Assembly (NCBI GenBank): GCA_964436045.1
Contig: CAYTBN010000010.1
Coordinates: forward strand, 1-64,000
Direction of reading: 5' to 3'
DNA: 64,000 nt
From: CAYTBN01 sp964436045
GTDB taxonomy: Bacteria > Myxococcota_A > UBA796 > UBA9615 > CAYRNR01
Shown: piece after piece, positions 36,453 to 45,149 of the stretch
How the letters are laid out: every line of letters begins with the position of its first letter
How positions within the stretch are numbered: position 1 is the stretch's first letter
The notes under the pieces: model-generated
What the model was told of the DNA's origin: nothing
The model's database searches: none
The model's input: only the letters and a program-made list of their open reading frames with translations
Program-made: the position numbers and the translations under genes

Positions 36453-38546
36453 TCATTGCCACTTGCACGTGTAGGTCGTGTTGGGTGCGATGTCGTCCTG
36501 AACGAAGCACGTGTGGATCGTGTCGTCGGGTGCGACCATGTGGATCTCTGTCTTCTCCCAGGCCGGAATAGTGATCGACTCCGTAGCCGGCCACCTGCCC
36601 CGCTCCAGCCGGTCCACCAGCAGGCGGGTGCCGTCGGGAAGGCCTTCGAACGCTGCGATAGCGGGTTTCAGCTGTGGATCGAGTCGGAGGTCGCGCTGGC
36701 TCCCCGGGGCCAGATCGACAACCCGGCGCAGGTTCTTGATGTTCGTGCCGTAGACCTCGACCTCGTAGCGGCCCGCCGGGACGTCGACGAACAGTGTCGC
36801 CGGCCACATCCCGCAGTCGGTGCCCTTGGCGATCTCGACCGACGTGTCCGCCCCCGGTGGGTAGTATCGGGCGTTCACATTGGCGATGCCCTGGGTGAAG
36901 ACCCGTAGCCGCGCCGTGCCTCCGTAGAGTTCGAAGCTGGGCGCCGGCGGATCGGGGGCCACGGCGGCGTCGACGCTGCCGTCGCCTGTGTCACCGCCGT
37001 CCGTTTCGACACCCTCGTCCGGCGTGGGCTCCTCGAGCTCCTGGGCGGGCGTGGGCTCCTCGCGTTCCGGGGGAGGCGTGGGATCCTCGGGTTCGGGGGT
37101 GGGCTCTTCGACCGCGTCGGCGTCGGTTGACTCCGTGATGGCTTCTTCGCCGGGGTCTACCGCGTCGGCGGTCCCCAGTCGAAAGCCCATCGGATCGATC
37201 GTCTGACCGCCGAGCGGCACGGCCTCCGCCTCCTCTCCCGTTTCCACCTCCTCGGCCCGCGGCGCCGCTCCGGGCCGCCCGAGCTGCCACCAGAGCCCGC
37301 CCCCAACCAGGAACAGCAGCGCGACGGGGAGGGCGTAGACCAGCCACGAGGCGCGCCCCCCGGCCTCCTCCTCCTCGGCGCCCAGGCTGCCGATGAGCCG
37401 CAGGACCTCCTCGTTGCCCTCGTCCAGGGTCAACACCCGGTTGAGGGCCCGCAGCGCCTCGGTGGCGTCCCGCTCCTCGATCAGCTGGCGGCCCCGCTCC
37501 AGGTGGGTCGGGATCACGAGCTGCTCGTTGAACGCGCGGGTGAACTCGGCGGTGCGGGTGAGGGTCGAGGTGTCGACGGCCGGGACCTCGTGCAGCCGCG
37601 GCCAGACCTCCTGGGCCGAGTCGAGCCTCCGGCCCGCCTCCGCGAACTGCTCGAACAGGTCGGACTGCAGCTGTTGGAAGTAGGTGGCGAACGAGAACGC
37701 GTCGTGGAGTTCGTCCGGATCCAGCCCCGAGAACCGCAACACCTCCCGCAGGGCCTCCCGCAGCTCGGCGGCGTCGGCGAACCGCTCGTCCGGCTCGGTG
37801 CTCAGGCAGCGGTCGATGATCCGGGGCAGCAGGGGATGCAGATCCGGGGCGTGGTCGACCGGGTCCGCGTACTCGCCGTCGATGATCCCCTTGAGCACCA
37901 CCGAAGGGTTGCCGCCGCGGAACGGGAACTCGCCGGTGACCAGCAGGTACAGCAGCGTGCCCATGCTGAACAGATCGCTGCGGCCATCGATGTCGTGGTT
38001 CAGCGCCTGCTCGGGTGACATGAACGCCGGCGAACCCACCAGCGCGCCGGTCATGGTCACGCCGATCTCGTCGAGGATGCGGGCGATGCCGAAGTCCATC
38101 AGCTTCACCTGCCCCGACTGGTCGACCATGATGTTCTCGGGCTTGATGTCCCGGTGGACGATACCCTCGCCGTGGGCGCAGATCAGGGCGCCGCACAGCT
38201 GGATGCCGACCATCGCCGCCAGCTCGCTGGGGATGGTGTCCACGGTCTGGAGCAGCTCGCTGAGGGTCGGCCCGTCGATGAACTCGGTCACCAGGAAGCA
38301 GTGCTCTGCCTCGGCCCCGGAGAAGTCGTAGATCTGCGGGATGTTGTCGCTGCTGAGGGTCTCGATGGCCCGGGCTTCGCGCTCGAAGCGGGTGCGGTTC
38401 TTGGGGTTCTTGCTCAGGTGGGGGTGGAGGATCTTGATCGCCACCGTCCGCCCGAGGGTCCGGTGCTGGCCCCGGTAGACGGTGGCCATCCCACCTTCCC
38501 CGACCTTGGCGATGTTGTCGTACTTGTTGAGTACGTCTTCGACCAT
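36453..38546 (-). CDS. Transmembrane Hanks-type Ser/Thr protein kinase
   Basis: This 697-residue receptor-like kinase. Cytoplasmic kinase domain (about residues 8-280): glycine loop VGEGGMATVY, VAIK with Lys38, HRDIKPEN with Asp133, DFG at 151-153 and GSPAFMSPEQ for the activation-segment end. A linker with helical repeats is followed by one transmembrane helix (about residues 402-423), a Glu/Pro/Thr-rich spacer and an extracytoplasmic region with a PEGA-like segment (PATLFVDVPAGRYEVEVYGT) that may sense the envelope. ATG 38546 is chosen because it precedes the kinase domain closely; ATG 38612 is an alternative. First gene of the operon ending in coaE; it probably phosphorylates a ligand of the FHA activator. 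Confidence 0.93.
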   Translation of the reverse strand: MVEDVLNKYDNIAKVGEGGMATVYRGQHRTLGRTVAIKILHPHLSKNPKNRTRFEREARAIETLSSDNIPQIYDFSGAEAEHCFLVTEFIDGPTLSELLQTVDTIPSELAAMVGIQLCGALICAHGEGIVHRDIKPENIMVDQSGQVKLMDFGIARILDEIGVTMTGALVGSPAFMSPEQALNHDIDGRSDLFSMGTLLYLLVTGEFPFRGGNPSVVLKGIIDGEYADPVDHAPDLHPLLPRIIDRCLSTEPDERFADAAELREALREVLRFSGLDPDELHDAFSFATYFQQLQSDLFEQFAEAGRRLDSAQEVWPRLHEVPAVDTSTLTRTAEFTRAFNEQLVIPTHLERGRQLIEERDATEALRALNRVLTLDEGNEEVLRLIGSLGAEEEEAGGRASWLVYALPVALLFLVGGGLWWQLGRPGAAPRAEEVETGEEAEAVPLGGQTIDPMGFRLGTADAVDPGEEAITESTDADAVEEPTPEPEDPTPPPEREEPTPAQELEEPTPDEGVETDGGDTGDGSVDAAVAPDPPAPSFELYGGTARLRVFTQGIANVNARYYPPGADTSVEIAKGTDCGMWPATLFVDVPAGRYEVEVYGTNIKNLRRVVDLAPGSQRDLRLDPQLKPAIAAFEGLPDGTRLLVDRLERGRWPATESITIPAWEKTEIHMVAPDDTIHTCFVQDDIAPNTTYTCKWQ

Positions 38547-38582
38547 GGGACCGTTCTGACCATCCAAGCCCGCGGACCGCGT

Positions 38583-38612
38583 ATTCTGCGCGCAGGGGGT
38601 CGCGCGGGACAA
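38583..38612 (-). promoter_or_regulatory. Candidate promoter of the kinase operon
   Basis: On the minus strand TTGTCC (38612-38607), 18-base spacer and CAGAAT (38588-38583). About 35 bases upstream of the kinase ATG. Moderate match only. Confidence 0.35.
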
Positions 38613-38702
38613 GCTCTATTGTAGGACACGCGCGGGAGGATGGCGGTTCCGGGGGTGGGAGAGCGCGGGCCCGAGACCGAGTCCGAGATCACCCCAGAAC
38701 CA

Positions 38703-38730
38703 CGAAGGCACCCGAATCAGGGTGCCTTCG
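38703..38730 (-). terminator. Hairpin downstream of tRNA-Leu
   Basis: Perfect 11-bp stem CGAAGGCACCC / GGGTGCCTTCG with a 6-base loop, 14 bases beyond the tRNA 3' end. The T-run is weak, so it may act as a processing or Rho-assisted end rather than a strong intrinsic terminator. Confidence 0.6.
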
Positions 38731-38743
38731 ATGAGATCCAGGT

Positions 38744-38832
38744 TGGTGCGAGGAGGGGGACTCGAACCCCCACGGGCAGTAATGCCCACAAGCCCCTCAA
38801 ACTTGCGTGTCTACCAATTCCACCACCCTCGC
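38744..38832 (-). tRNA. tRNA-Leu (anticodon GAG)
   Basis: An 89-base gene with encoded CCA. Acceptor stem GCGAGGG pairs with TCCTCGC (one G-T pair). The anticodon stem CAAGT/GCTTG encloses loop TTGAGGG, giving GAG. It has the long variable arm expected for leucine tRNA (GGGCATTACTGCCC) and the T-arm GGGGGTTCGAGTCCCCC. It follows secG, the same neighbour order as secG-leuU of Escherichia coli, where leuU also reads GAG. Confidence 0.96.
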
Positions 38833-38871
38833 ACCGGTGAAGATCGACGCCCCGCCGCGCGGAGCACGGGG

Positions 38872-38900
38872 AAAGTAGCGCAGGCCGTAACCGCTGACAA
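38872..38900 (-). promoter_or_regulatory. Promoter of tRNA-Leu
   Basis: Minus strand TTGTCA (38900-38895), 17-base spacer, TACTTT (38877-38872). Lies between the secG stop and the tRNA, so the tRNA can be made independently of the pgk operon. Confidence 0.5.
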
Positions 38901-38905
38901 GACTC

Positions 38906-39400
38906 TTATCGCGTGGGCGCAGCCGCCGGATCGGTCCCGGCCTCGGTCCCGGCCTCGGCCTCGGTCCCGGCCTCGGTCCCGGCCTCGGTCTCGGTCTCGG
39001 TCCCGGCCTCGGTCTCGGTCCCGGCCTCGGTCTCGGTCCCGGCCTCGGTCCCGGCCTCCGCCTCGATCCCGGCCTCGGTCTCGGTCCCCGCCTCCTCGGC
39101 CTCCGCCTCCTGCTCGGCCCGCTCCCGCTCCTTGTCGAAGATGTCCTCGTCCAGCCCCCCGCCGCCCGCCTGGGCGCGCGCGGAGTTCCAGGCCAGGCTC
39201 ATCGACGTCAGCATGAACAGGACCGCGGTCACCGTGGTGACCTTGTGCAGCAGGGTCATGGCGCCGGTCGCGCCGAAGACCGTCTGGCTGGCCCCGCCGA
39301 AGGCAGCGCCCATGTCGGCGCCCTTGCCCGTCTGCAGCAGCACCACGACGATCAGGAAGAAACAGAGGATCAGGTGCAGGATCGTGATGAAGGTGAACAT
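38906..39400 (-). CDS. secG: Protein translocase subunit SecG with extended repetitive tail
   Basis: This 164-residue inner-membrane component of the SecYEG channel has two membrane helices (FITILHLILCFFLIVVVLLQ, and HKVTTVTAVLFMLTSMSLAW) separated by the conserved GKGADMGAAFGGASQTVFG loop. Up to about residue 95 it is an ordinary SecG. The rest is a charged coil ending in a long Glu-Thr/Glu-Ala-Gly repeat tail coded by GAGACC/GAGGCC-type hexamers. The tail should face the periplasm or cytoplasm depending on SecG topology. ATG 39400 is chosen because it opens the first helix. Two bases separate it from tpiA. Confidence 0.92.
   Translation of the reverse strand: MFTFITILHLILCFFLIVVVLLQTGKGADMGAAFGGASQTVFGATGAMTLLHKVTTVTAVLFMLTSMSLAWNSARAQAGGGGLDEDIFDKERERAEQEAEAEEAGTETEAGIEAEAGTEAGTETEAGTETEAGTETETEAGTEAGTEAEAGTEAGTDPAAAPTR
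38932..39089 (-). repeat. Hexanucleotide microsatellite in the secG 3' end
   Basis: About 25 units of GGTCTC/GGCCTC/GGTCCC type on the plus strand (GAGACC/GAGGCC/GGGACC on the coding strand). In frame, so copy number changes only the length of the SecG tail. Same unit as at 8575-8664. Confidence 0.85.
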
Positions 39401-39402
39401 CG

Positions 39403-40164
<762 letters not shown>

Positions 40165-40169
40165 GATTC

Positions 40170-41345
40170 TCAGTCCTCCAGGGCCACGAGGCCCGGTAGT
40201 TCGCCACCGCTGAGGAACTGCAGGGACGCCCCACCGCCGGTGGAGACGTGGGTGACCCTGTCCGCCAGGCCCATCTGCTCGAGGGCCGCGGCGCTGTCCC
40301 CGCCGCCCACCGCGCTGAACGCGTCGGCGCCCGCGACCGCCTCGGCCACGCCCCGGGTGCCGGCGTCAAAACCCTCGACCTCGAAGATGCCCATCGGGCC
40401 ATTCCAGAGGATGGTCCGGGCGCCGGACAGGATCTTGCCGAACTGGGCCACCGTCGCAGGTCCGACGTCCACGCCCAGCTTGCCATCGGGGATGACCTCC
40501 ACCACCTCGGCGGGGGCGGAGCCATCGATGGCGGTGCTCACGACGTGGTCCGAAGGCAGGTGGATCTGGACGCCCCGCTTGGCCGCCCGCTCCAGGATTC
40601 GTTTTGCTTGCCAGACCTTGTCCCGCTCGACCCGGCTCTCCCCCACCGGTTGTTCCAGGGCGACCATGAAGGTGTAGGCCATCGCCCCGCCCACGACGAA
40701 CCCGTCGACGCGGGACATCAGGTGGTCGAAGACGGCGATCTTGTCGCTCACCTTGGCCCCGCCGAGGATGGCGACGAATGGGCGATCCGGTCGCTCGAGA
40801 AGTCCACCGAGCGCCCTGACCTCGCGCTGGACCAGCAGGCCCGCGCCCCTGTCCTCGACCAGCGCGGGCACCCCGGCCGTCGAGGCGTGGGCCCGGTGGA
40901 GGGTGCCGAACGCGTCGTTGACGTAGACCTCGGCCGGCGCTGCCAGGCGCTCGGCGAAGCTGGCGTCGTTGGACGTCTCGCCTTTGTGGAAGCGCAGATT
41001 CTCGAGCAGCATCAACTCGCCGTCGCGTATCTCGGAGGCGAGCTTGCGCACGCCGTAGCCGACGCAGTCGTCGGTGAAGATCACGTCCCTGTCCAGCAAC
41101 TCCGCCAGCCGCGCCGCCACCGGCTCGAGGGTGAACTCGGGCTTGACCTCACCCTTGGGCCGGCCCAGGTGACTCATCAGGATGACCCGGGCGTCGGCTT
41201 CGATCAGGTACCGGATGGTCGGCAGGGCCGCCAGGATCCGGGTGGGGTCGGAGATGGCGCCGTCGCGCAGTGGCACGTTGAAGTCCACGCGCACGAGCGT
41301 ACGCTTCCCGGCGACGTCGATGTCATCGAGCTTGCGTATGGCCAA
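40170..41345 (-). CDS. pgk: Phosphoglycerate kinase
   Basis: This 391-residue glycolytic kinase makes ATP from 1,3-bisphosphoglycerate and ADP. Signature VRVDFNVPLRDGAISDPTRI at the N-terminus, MSHLGRPKGE, LLENLRFHKGE, and the nucleotide-site regions VAILGGAKVSDKI and AVGGGDSAAAL. First gene of pgk-tpiA-secG; ATG 41345 has GGAG about 11 bases upstream and a good promoter. Confidence 0.97.
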   Translation of the reverse strand: MAIRKLDDIDVAGKRTLVRVDFNVPLRDGAISDPTRILAALPTIRYLIEADARVILMSHLGRPKGEVKPEFTLEPVAARLAELLDRDVIFTDDCVGYGVRKLASEIRDGELMLLENLRFHKGETSNDASFAERLAAPAEVYVNDAFGTLHRAHASTAGVPALVEDRGAGLLVQREVRALGGLLERPDRPFVAILGGAKVSDKIAVFDHLMSRVDGFVVGGAMAYTFMVALEQPVGESRVERDKVWQAKRILERAAKRGVQIHLPSDHVVSTAIDGSAPAEVVEVIPDGKLGVDVGPATVAQFGKILSGARTILWNGPMGIFEVEGFDAGTRGVAEAVAGADAFSAVGGGDSAAALEQMGLADRVTHVSTGGGASLQFLSGGELPGLVALED

Positions 41346-41381
41346 GGGGATCTCCAGCGGTTCGGGTCGAAGAGGGCAGCA

Positions 41382-41410
41382 AAGGTAAACCCGCGCTTGC
41401 GCCCGGTCAA
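41382..41410 (-). promoter_or_regulatory. Promoter of the pgk operon
   Basis: Minus strand TTGACC (41410-41405), 17-base spacer, TACCTT (41387-41382); about 37 bases upstream of the pgk ATG. Confidence 0.5.
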
Positions 41411-41454
41411 GCCTTACGGCGCGTCACGCGCACGCGGCGTGGGATACTACGCGC

Positions 41455-43074
41455 GTGTGGTGGATGCTCGATGGGCTGGTCCGGCCCGCTCACCTGTCCG
41501 ACGGTGCCTCGCCGCCACCGCAGAGCCTCGCCGGGCAGCTCCTCGGCGTGCCCGATGAGCGGGTGCTGCGCGTGGTCCTGGACCGGCGGAGCCTGGACGC
41601 CCGACCCCGGACGCCGGTCTTCCGCTATCGCTGCCGGATCGAGCTGACCGACGGTCCGGCGCCCTCACCGGCCCTGCCCGCGGGCGTGCGTGCCGAGCCC
41701 TGCGATCCGCCTCCGGCCCCCGAGCCAGTCCGCAAGCTGGCCCGGCCGGCCAGGCATCGACCGGTGGTGGTGGGCGCTGGCCCCGCGGGGCTGTTCGCGG
41801 CCCTCGCCCTCGCCCGCGCCGGGGCGCCGCCGCTGGTGCTGGAGCGGGGCGACTCGGTGGGGCGTCGCACAGCCGCCGTCGCCGCCTTCCGTCGTGGTGA
41901 TGGCCTGGATCCGGAGAGTAACGTCGTGTTCGGCGAAGGAGGTGCCGGCACGTTCTCCGACGGCAAGGTCTACACCCGCTCGCGCGGCCCGCTGACCCGG
42001 GAGGTCTTGCGGGAGCTCGTGGAGCTGGGCGCGTCCCCCGAGTTGATGTTCGACGCCTATCCCCACATCGGCACGGACCGGCTGCGTGTCATCCTCGCCG
42101 AACTTCGCGGTCGGCTGACGGCGCTGGGTGTCGAGCTGCGCTTTCGCACGAAGCTCCTGGACCTGGAGATCCACGGTGGCCGGATCCAGGGGCTGGGCCT
42201 GACCGGAGGTGAGCGGATCGAGGCCCGTACGGTGGTGCTGGCGGTGGGACACCACGCCCGGGATACCCTCGCCAGGCTCCTCCGGCGCGGCGTACCCATG
42301 GAAGCGCGGCCCACGGCCATCGGCTTGCGGATCGAACATCGCCAACGGGACGTGGACGGCTGGCTGTACGGCCAGCGCCACTCCCGGGGCCTCCCTCCAG
42401 GGTTCTACCGGTTGACCTGCCGGCCGGGGGGCGACCAGCCGCGCCCGGTGTACAGCTTCTGCATGTGTCCCGGCGGTGTGATCGTCGCCGCGCCCGAGCG
42501 GGACGGCCGGGTGGTGACCAACGGGATGAGCGGTAGCCGTCGTTCCGGTCGTTGGGCCAACGCCGGCATCGTGGTGCCGGTCGGCGACGAGGACTACGCC
42601 GGCCACGGCGTGGATCCCCTGCGCGGCGTGCGGTTCCTCGAGGACCTCGAGGCGCGAGCCTTCCAGGCGGGGGGCGGGGACTTCGTCGCCCCGGCCCAGC
42701 GGGCGGTCGACTTCGTCGCGGATCGGGCGAGCGACACCCCGTTGCGCAGCACCTACCGTCCGGGGGTGGTTCCGGGGGATCTGGCCGCGCTGCTGCCCGC
42801 CCCGGTGGCCGCCAGCCTCCGGTGGGCGTTGCGGGCCCAGGATCGTCGCTGGCGCGGATTCGCCGGAGCGCGCGCCGTGCTCGTGGGGCTGGAGACGCGG
42901 ACCTCGTCGCCGGTCAGGCTCGAGCGTGGCGAGGGCGGCGAGTCAACGGGTGTCCGGGGTCTCTTCCCCGCCGGCGAAGGGGCTGGCCATGCTGGCGGGA
43001 TCCTCAGCGCTGCCGCCGACGGCCTGCGGGCGGCCGGCGCCGTGATCGAAGGGCTCGTCGTCGACCGCCACTGA
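41455..43074 (+). CDS. FAD-dependent dehydrogenase-like protein (COG2509 type)
   Basis: This 539-residue flavoprotein has an N-terminal about 90-residue RNA-binding-like or ferredoxin-like domain, then the dinucleotide site VVVGAGPAGLFAALALARAG (about residues 103-122). SNVVFGEGGAGTFSDGKVYT is the characteristic second motif of this family. YSFCMCPGGVIVAAP and GLFPAGEGAGHAGGILSAAA near the C-terminus also fit. Function of the family is poorly defined; possibly a cytosolic oxidoreductase. GTG 41455 is used; ATG 41464 is possible. Its last 132 bases overlap the convergent gene. Confidence 0.85.
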   Translation: MWWMLDGLVRPAHLSDGASPPPQSLAGQLLGVPDERVLRVVLDRRSLDARPRTPVFRYRCRIELTDGPAPSPALPAGVRAEPCDPPPAPEPVRKLARPARHRPVVVGAGPAGLFAALALARAGAPPLVLERGDSVGRRTAAVAAFRRGDGLDPESNVVFGEGGAGTFSDGKVYTRSRGPLTREVLRELVELGASPELMFDAYPHIGTDRLRVILAELRGRLTALGVELRFRTKLLDLEIHGGRIQGLGLTGGERIEARTVVLAVGHHARDTLARLLRRGVPMEARPTAIGLRIEHRQRDVDGWLYGQRHSRGLPPGFYRLTCRPGGDQPRPVYSFCMCPGGVIVAAPERDGRVVTNGMSGSRRSGRWANAGIVVPVGDEDYAGHGVDPLRGVRFLEDLEARAFQAGGGDFVAPAQRAVDFVADRASDTPLRSTYRPGVVPGDLAALLPAPVAASLRWALRAQDRRWRGFAGARAVLVGLETRTSSPVRLERGEGGESTGVRGLFPAGEGAGHAGGILSAAADGLRAAGAVIEGLVVDRH

Positions 43075-44385
43075 GGCCGGCTGTGGTTCCGCCTCCCGCG
43101 CCAGGTTGGCGAGCACCGCCAGGGTGCGGTCGGTGATCTCCCGCATCTGCTCCTCGTCGAGGACGCCCCCCTTGCCACTGCCCGCCAGCTCCCGGGCGTC
43201 CTCGACCAGCGCGAGGGCGCTCTCCAGGTGCTCCCTGCCCCCGCCCGTCCGGCCCTGCACCAGGGCGCAGCGGGCCAGCGCCTGCTGCTGGCGCAATCGG
43301 CGCAGGATCGATCCCAGCCGGGTGGCCGGCGGTGCACCGACGCCGTAGCGGACCCGCTCGACCAGCAGCGCCCGGCCGAGCTCCTGTTCCGCGAGCGGAT
43401 GGTCCATCCTCAGGAGCACCTCGCCCAGCAGCGTCCGCCCCTCGTTGGCCCAGGGATCGTAGGTCACCGCCTGGCGCAGGGCGATCATCGCCTTGTGGAG
43501 CTCGCCCCCGGGCGCCAGCTCCGACGCCCGCTCGATGGCGCGGCCCGCACGGCGGCTCGCCCGCTCCAGGAAGCCCAGCGTCGGCTCGCCGTCTGCGGTC
43601 ACCCACTCCAGCTCGTCCCAGGCCGCCTCCGGTTCCCCGGGGCGGACTCCCACGCAGAAGCCCTCCGCCGGTCGCGCCAGCCCGAACCCGGTATCCCAGG
43701 CGTGGTCGTGGACCGCCAGCAGCCGCAGGATCTCGCCCATCAACTGCGCCCGCATGATCGCGGCGATCCAGTCGCCCCCCAGCAGCGCCATCTGCAGCCG
43801 CTGCCACTCCCGGTCGGTCCGGGCGATCAGCCTGGGGACCACCGGGGGTGGTGTCACGCCGTAGCGGGCGTTCTGCAGCTTGATCCGGTGCTCCGGATCC
43901 GCGAAGACCCGGGCGACGGTGGTGCCGGCGATCGCCTCGAGCAGTGGCAGCAGGGTCGCGTGGGCGCGGAGTGCGGCCGTGGGCTCCATGGCGCCCCACA
44001 GCGACGAGACCAGGAACACGGCCCGGTCCAGCGCGCGCCTCCGATCGGCCGGATCGTCGGGGACCTCCACGGGCGGCGGCGGAGTCTCGGATTCCTCTGG
44101 GGGTGCCGGCTCCGGGGCCGGGGTGCGGTCGTCGAGTTCGTGGGCGAACAGATAGGGGCCCCGGTACTGGAACCGCAGATTTCGTAGAAAACCCTCGCCG
44201 TCCCGCGGCGTGTACTTCCGCCCGCGCTCGCCCACGACCACTCCCCCTGTGGCCTGGATCAGGTGGTTCCAGACCACGGCGTTGTCGCAGGACACCATCT
44301 GGCCGTCCCAGCGGAAGGTCGCCACGGTTCGCTCGCCACCGTCGGCTCGTCGCTCGCGGATCTCCACGTACATCGCAGCGATCAT
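42943..44385 (-). CDS. Unrecognised soluble protein overlapping the FAD gene tail to tail
   Basis: This 480-residue protein has no signal peptide or membrane helix. The N-terminal part is beta-rich (VEIRERRADGGERTVATFRW, then GERGRKYTPRDGEGFLRNLR), with a Pro/Glu linker at about 93-115. The rest is helical and contains TPR-like stretches (IALRQAVTYDPWANEGRTLL, and GREHLESALALVEDARELAG). The C-terminal about 44 residues are read from DNA that also codes for the end of the FAD protein on the other strand. Start ATG 44385 or ATG 44373; no strong ribosome site for either. Function unknown. Confidence 0.6.
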   Translation of the reverse strand: MIAAMYVEIRERRADGGERTVATFRWDGQMVSCDNAVVWNHLIQATGGVVVGERGRKYTPRDGEGFLRNLRFQYRGPYLFAHELDDRTPAPEPAPPEESETPPPPVEVPDDPADRRRALDRAVFLVSSLWGAMEPTAALRAHATLLPLLEAIAGTTVARVFADPEHRIKLQNARYGVTPPPVVPRLIARTDREWQRLQMALLGGDWIAAIMRAQLMGEILRLLAVHDHAWDTGFGLARPAEGFCVGVRPGEPEAAWDELEWVTADGEPTLGFLERASRRAGRAIERASELAPGGELHKAMIALRQAVTYDPWANEGRTLLGEVLLRMDHPLAEQELGRALLVERVRYGVGAPPATRLGSILRRLRQQQALARCALVQGRTGGGREHLESALALVEDARELAGSGKGGVLDEEQMREITDRTLAVLANLAREAEPQPASVAVDDEPFDHGAGRPQAVGGSAEDPASMASPFAGGEETPDTR

Positions 44386-44417
44386 AGCCCCAATCGCGCA
44401 CGGGTCCAGGGGAGTGC

Positions 44418-44446
44418 TTGTGGCTGGATCTCCGCTGTGCTAGAGA
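44418..44446 (+). promoter_or_regulatory. Candidate promoter of the 43-residue basic protein gene
   Basis: TTGTGG (44418-44423), 17-base spacer ending TGTGC, TAGAGA (44441-44446). The extended -10 (TGTG before it) strengthens the call. Start site near 44453 would leave a very short leader containing the GGAGG. Confidence 0.4.
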
Positions 44447-44466
44447 TCCGCGCCCGGAGGTACGCC

Positions 44467-44598
44467 ATGAAACGGCAGATCGGCCGTAGCCGCGTGCGGG
44501 CTACGAAAAAGCACAATCGCTGCGCGCGCTATCGCGCCAAGCTGAAGGCCAAGAACAACCGCCGTCGGATGCGGGTCAAGCGCCTGCTGAAGAAATAG
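44467..44598 (+). CDS. 43-residue highly basic protein, possible nucleic-acid or ribosome binder
   Basis: ATG 44467 is preceded by GGAGG (44456-44460) at good spacing. The product (MKRQIGRSRVRATKKHNRCA... to KRLLKK) has about half Lys/Arg and no acidic residue. It starts MKR and is near the length of ribosomal protein bL34 but lacks the bL34 motif, so it is not rpmH. The strong ribosome site, its own candidate promoter and the composition argue it is real despite its size. The frame is open upstream to 44263, which is shadow. Confidence 0.6.
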   Translation: MKRQIGRSRVRATKKHNRCARYRAKLKAKNNRRRMRVKRLLKK

Positions 44599-44613
44599 CC
44601 GGGGAGACGTCGG

Positions 44614-45066
44614 CTACAGTTCGACGATCTCCGGGCGACCGCCTTTGCCGCCTTCGAGGCGGATCTCCACCTTCCACTTGTGCGGGGCGTCCCTACCGGG
44701 ACAGTCGGTCGAGTCCATCACCATCATCACGCGACCGGTGGTGGGGTTGAGCGGGCTGCCGTCCTCCAGCTGCCACGTGCCCGACTCGGTGCACGAGTAG
44801 GGCTCCTTGGCCAGCCTCAGCACAGCCGAGCCGGTCCAGGTCTTGTTGGCCGAGTAGCGCAGCGTCTCGTAGGTCAACGAGCCACTGTCGCCGATGTCCA
44901 CCGAATACCGGACGAACTCGGCGGCGGCCAGATCGTCGGCGAACACGTCGCGGGGCGTGCGCTGGGCGCCGGACGTCTCTGACTCTGCCTCCTTCTTGCA
45001 ACCGGAAGTGGCCGGGAGCAGCAGGGCGGCGGTCAACAGGGCGACGAACAATCGCTGTGTGGTCAT
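44614..45066 (-). CDS. Small lipoprotein of unknown function
   Basis: This 150-residue protein has signal peptide and lipobox ATSGC (Cys about 21), then Lys/Glu residues and a single small beta-rich domain (SLTYETLRYSANKTWTGSAV, RVMMVMDSTDCPG). Unrecognised. ATG 45066 has a strong GAGGAGG upstream; the frame opens further to 45120. Divergent side borders the candidate origin. Confidence 0.65.
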   Translation of the reverse strand: MTTQRLFVALLTAALLLPATSGCKKEAESETSGAQRTPRDVFADDLAAAEFVRYSVDIGDSGSLTYETLRYSANKTWTGSAVLRLAKEPYSCTESGTWQLEDGSPLNPTTGRVMMVMDSTDCPGRDAPHKWKVEIRLEGGKGGRPEIVEL

Positions 45067-45149
45067 CGTGTTCCTCCTCAGGTGAGCAGCGACGCTACGG
45101 TCCGCCGGTGCCGCTGTCAAGCGTTCGGGACGGCAGCAGAGACGCCCCA

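Noticed and set aside
38932..39089. CRISPR-like array
   Set aside because: The repeats are contiguous 6-base units without unique spacers and lie in frame inside secG.
44467..44598. Ribosomal protein bL34 (rpmH) next to the origin candidate
   Set aside because: Length and MKR start fit, but the conserved THGFRARM-type core of bL34 is absent.
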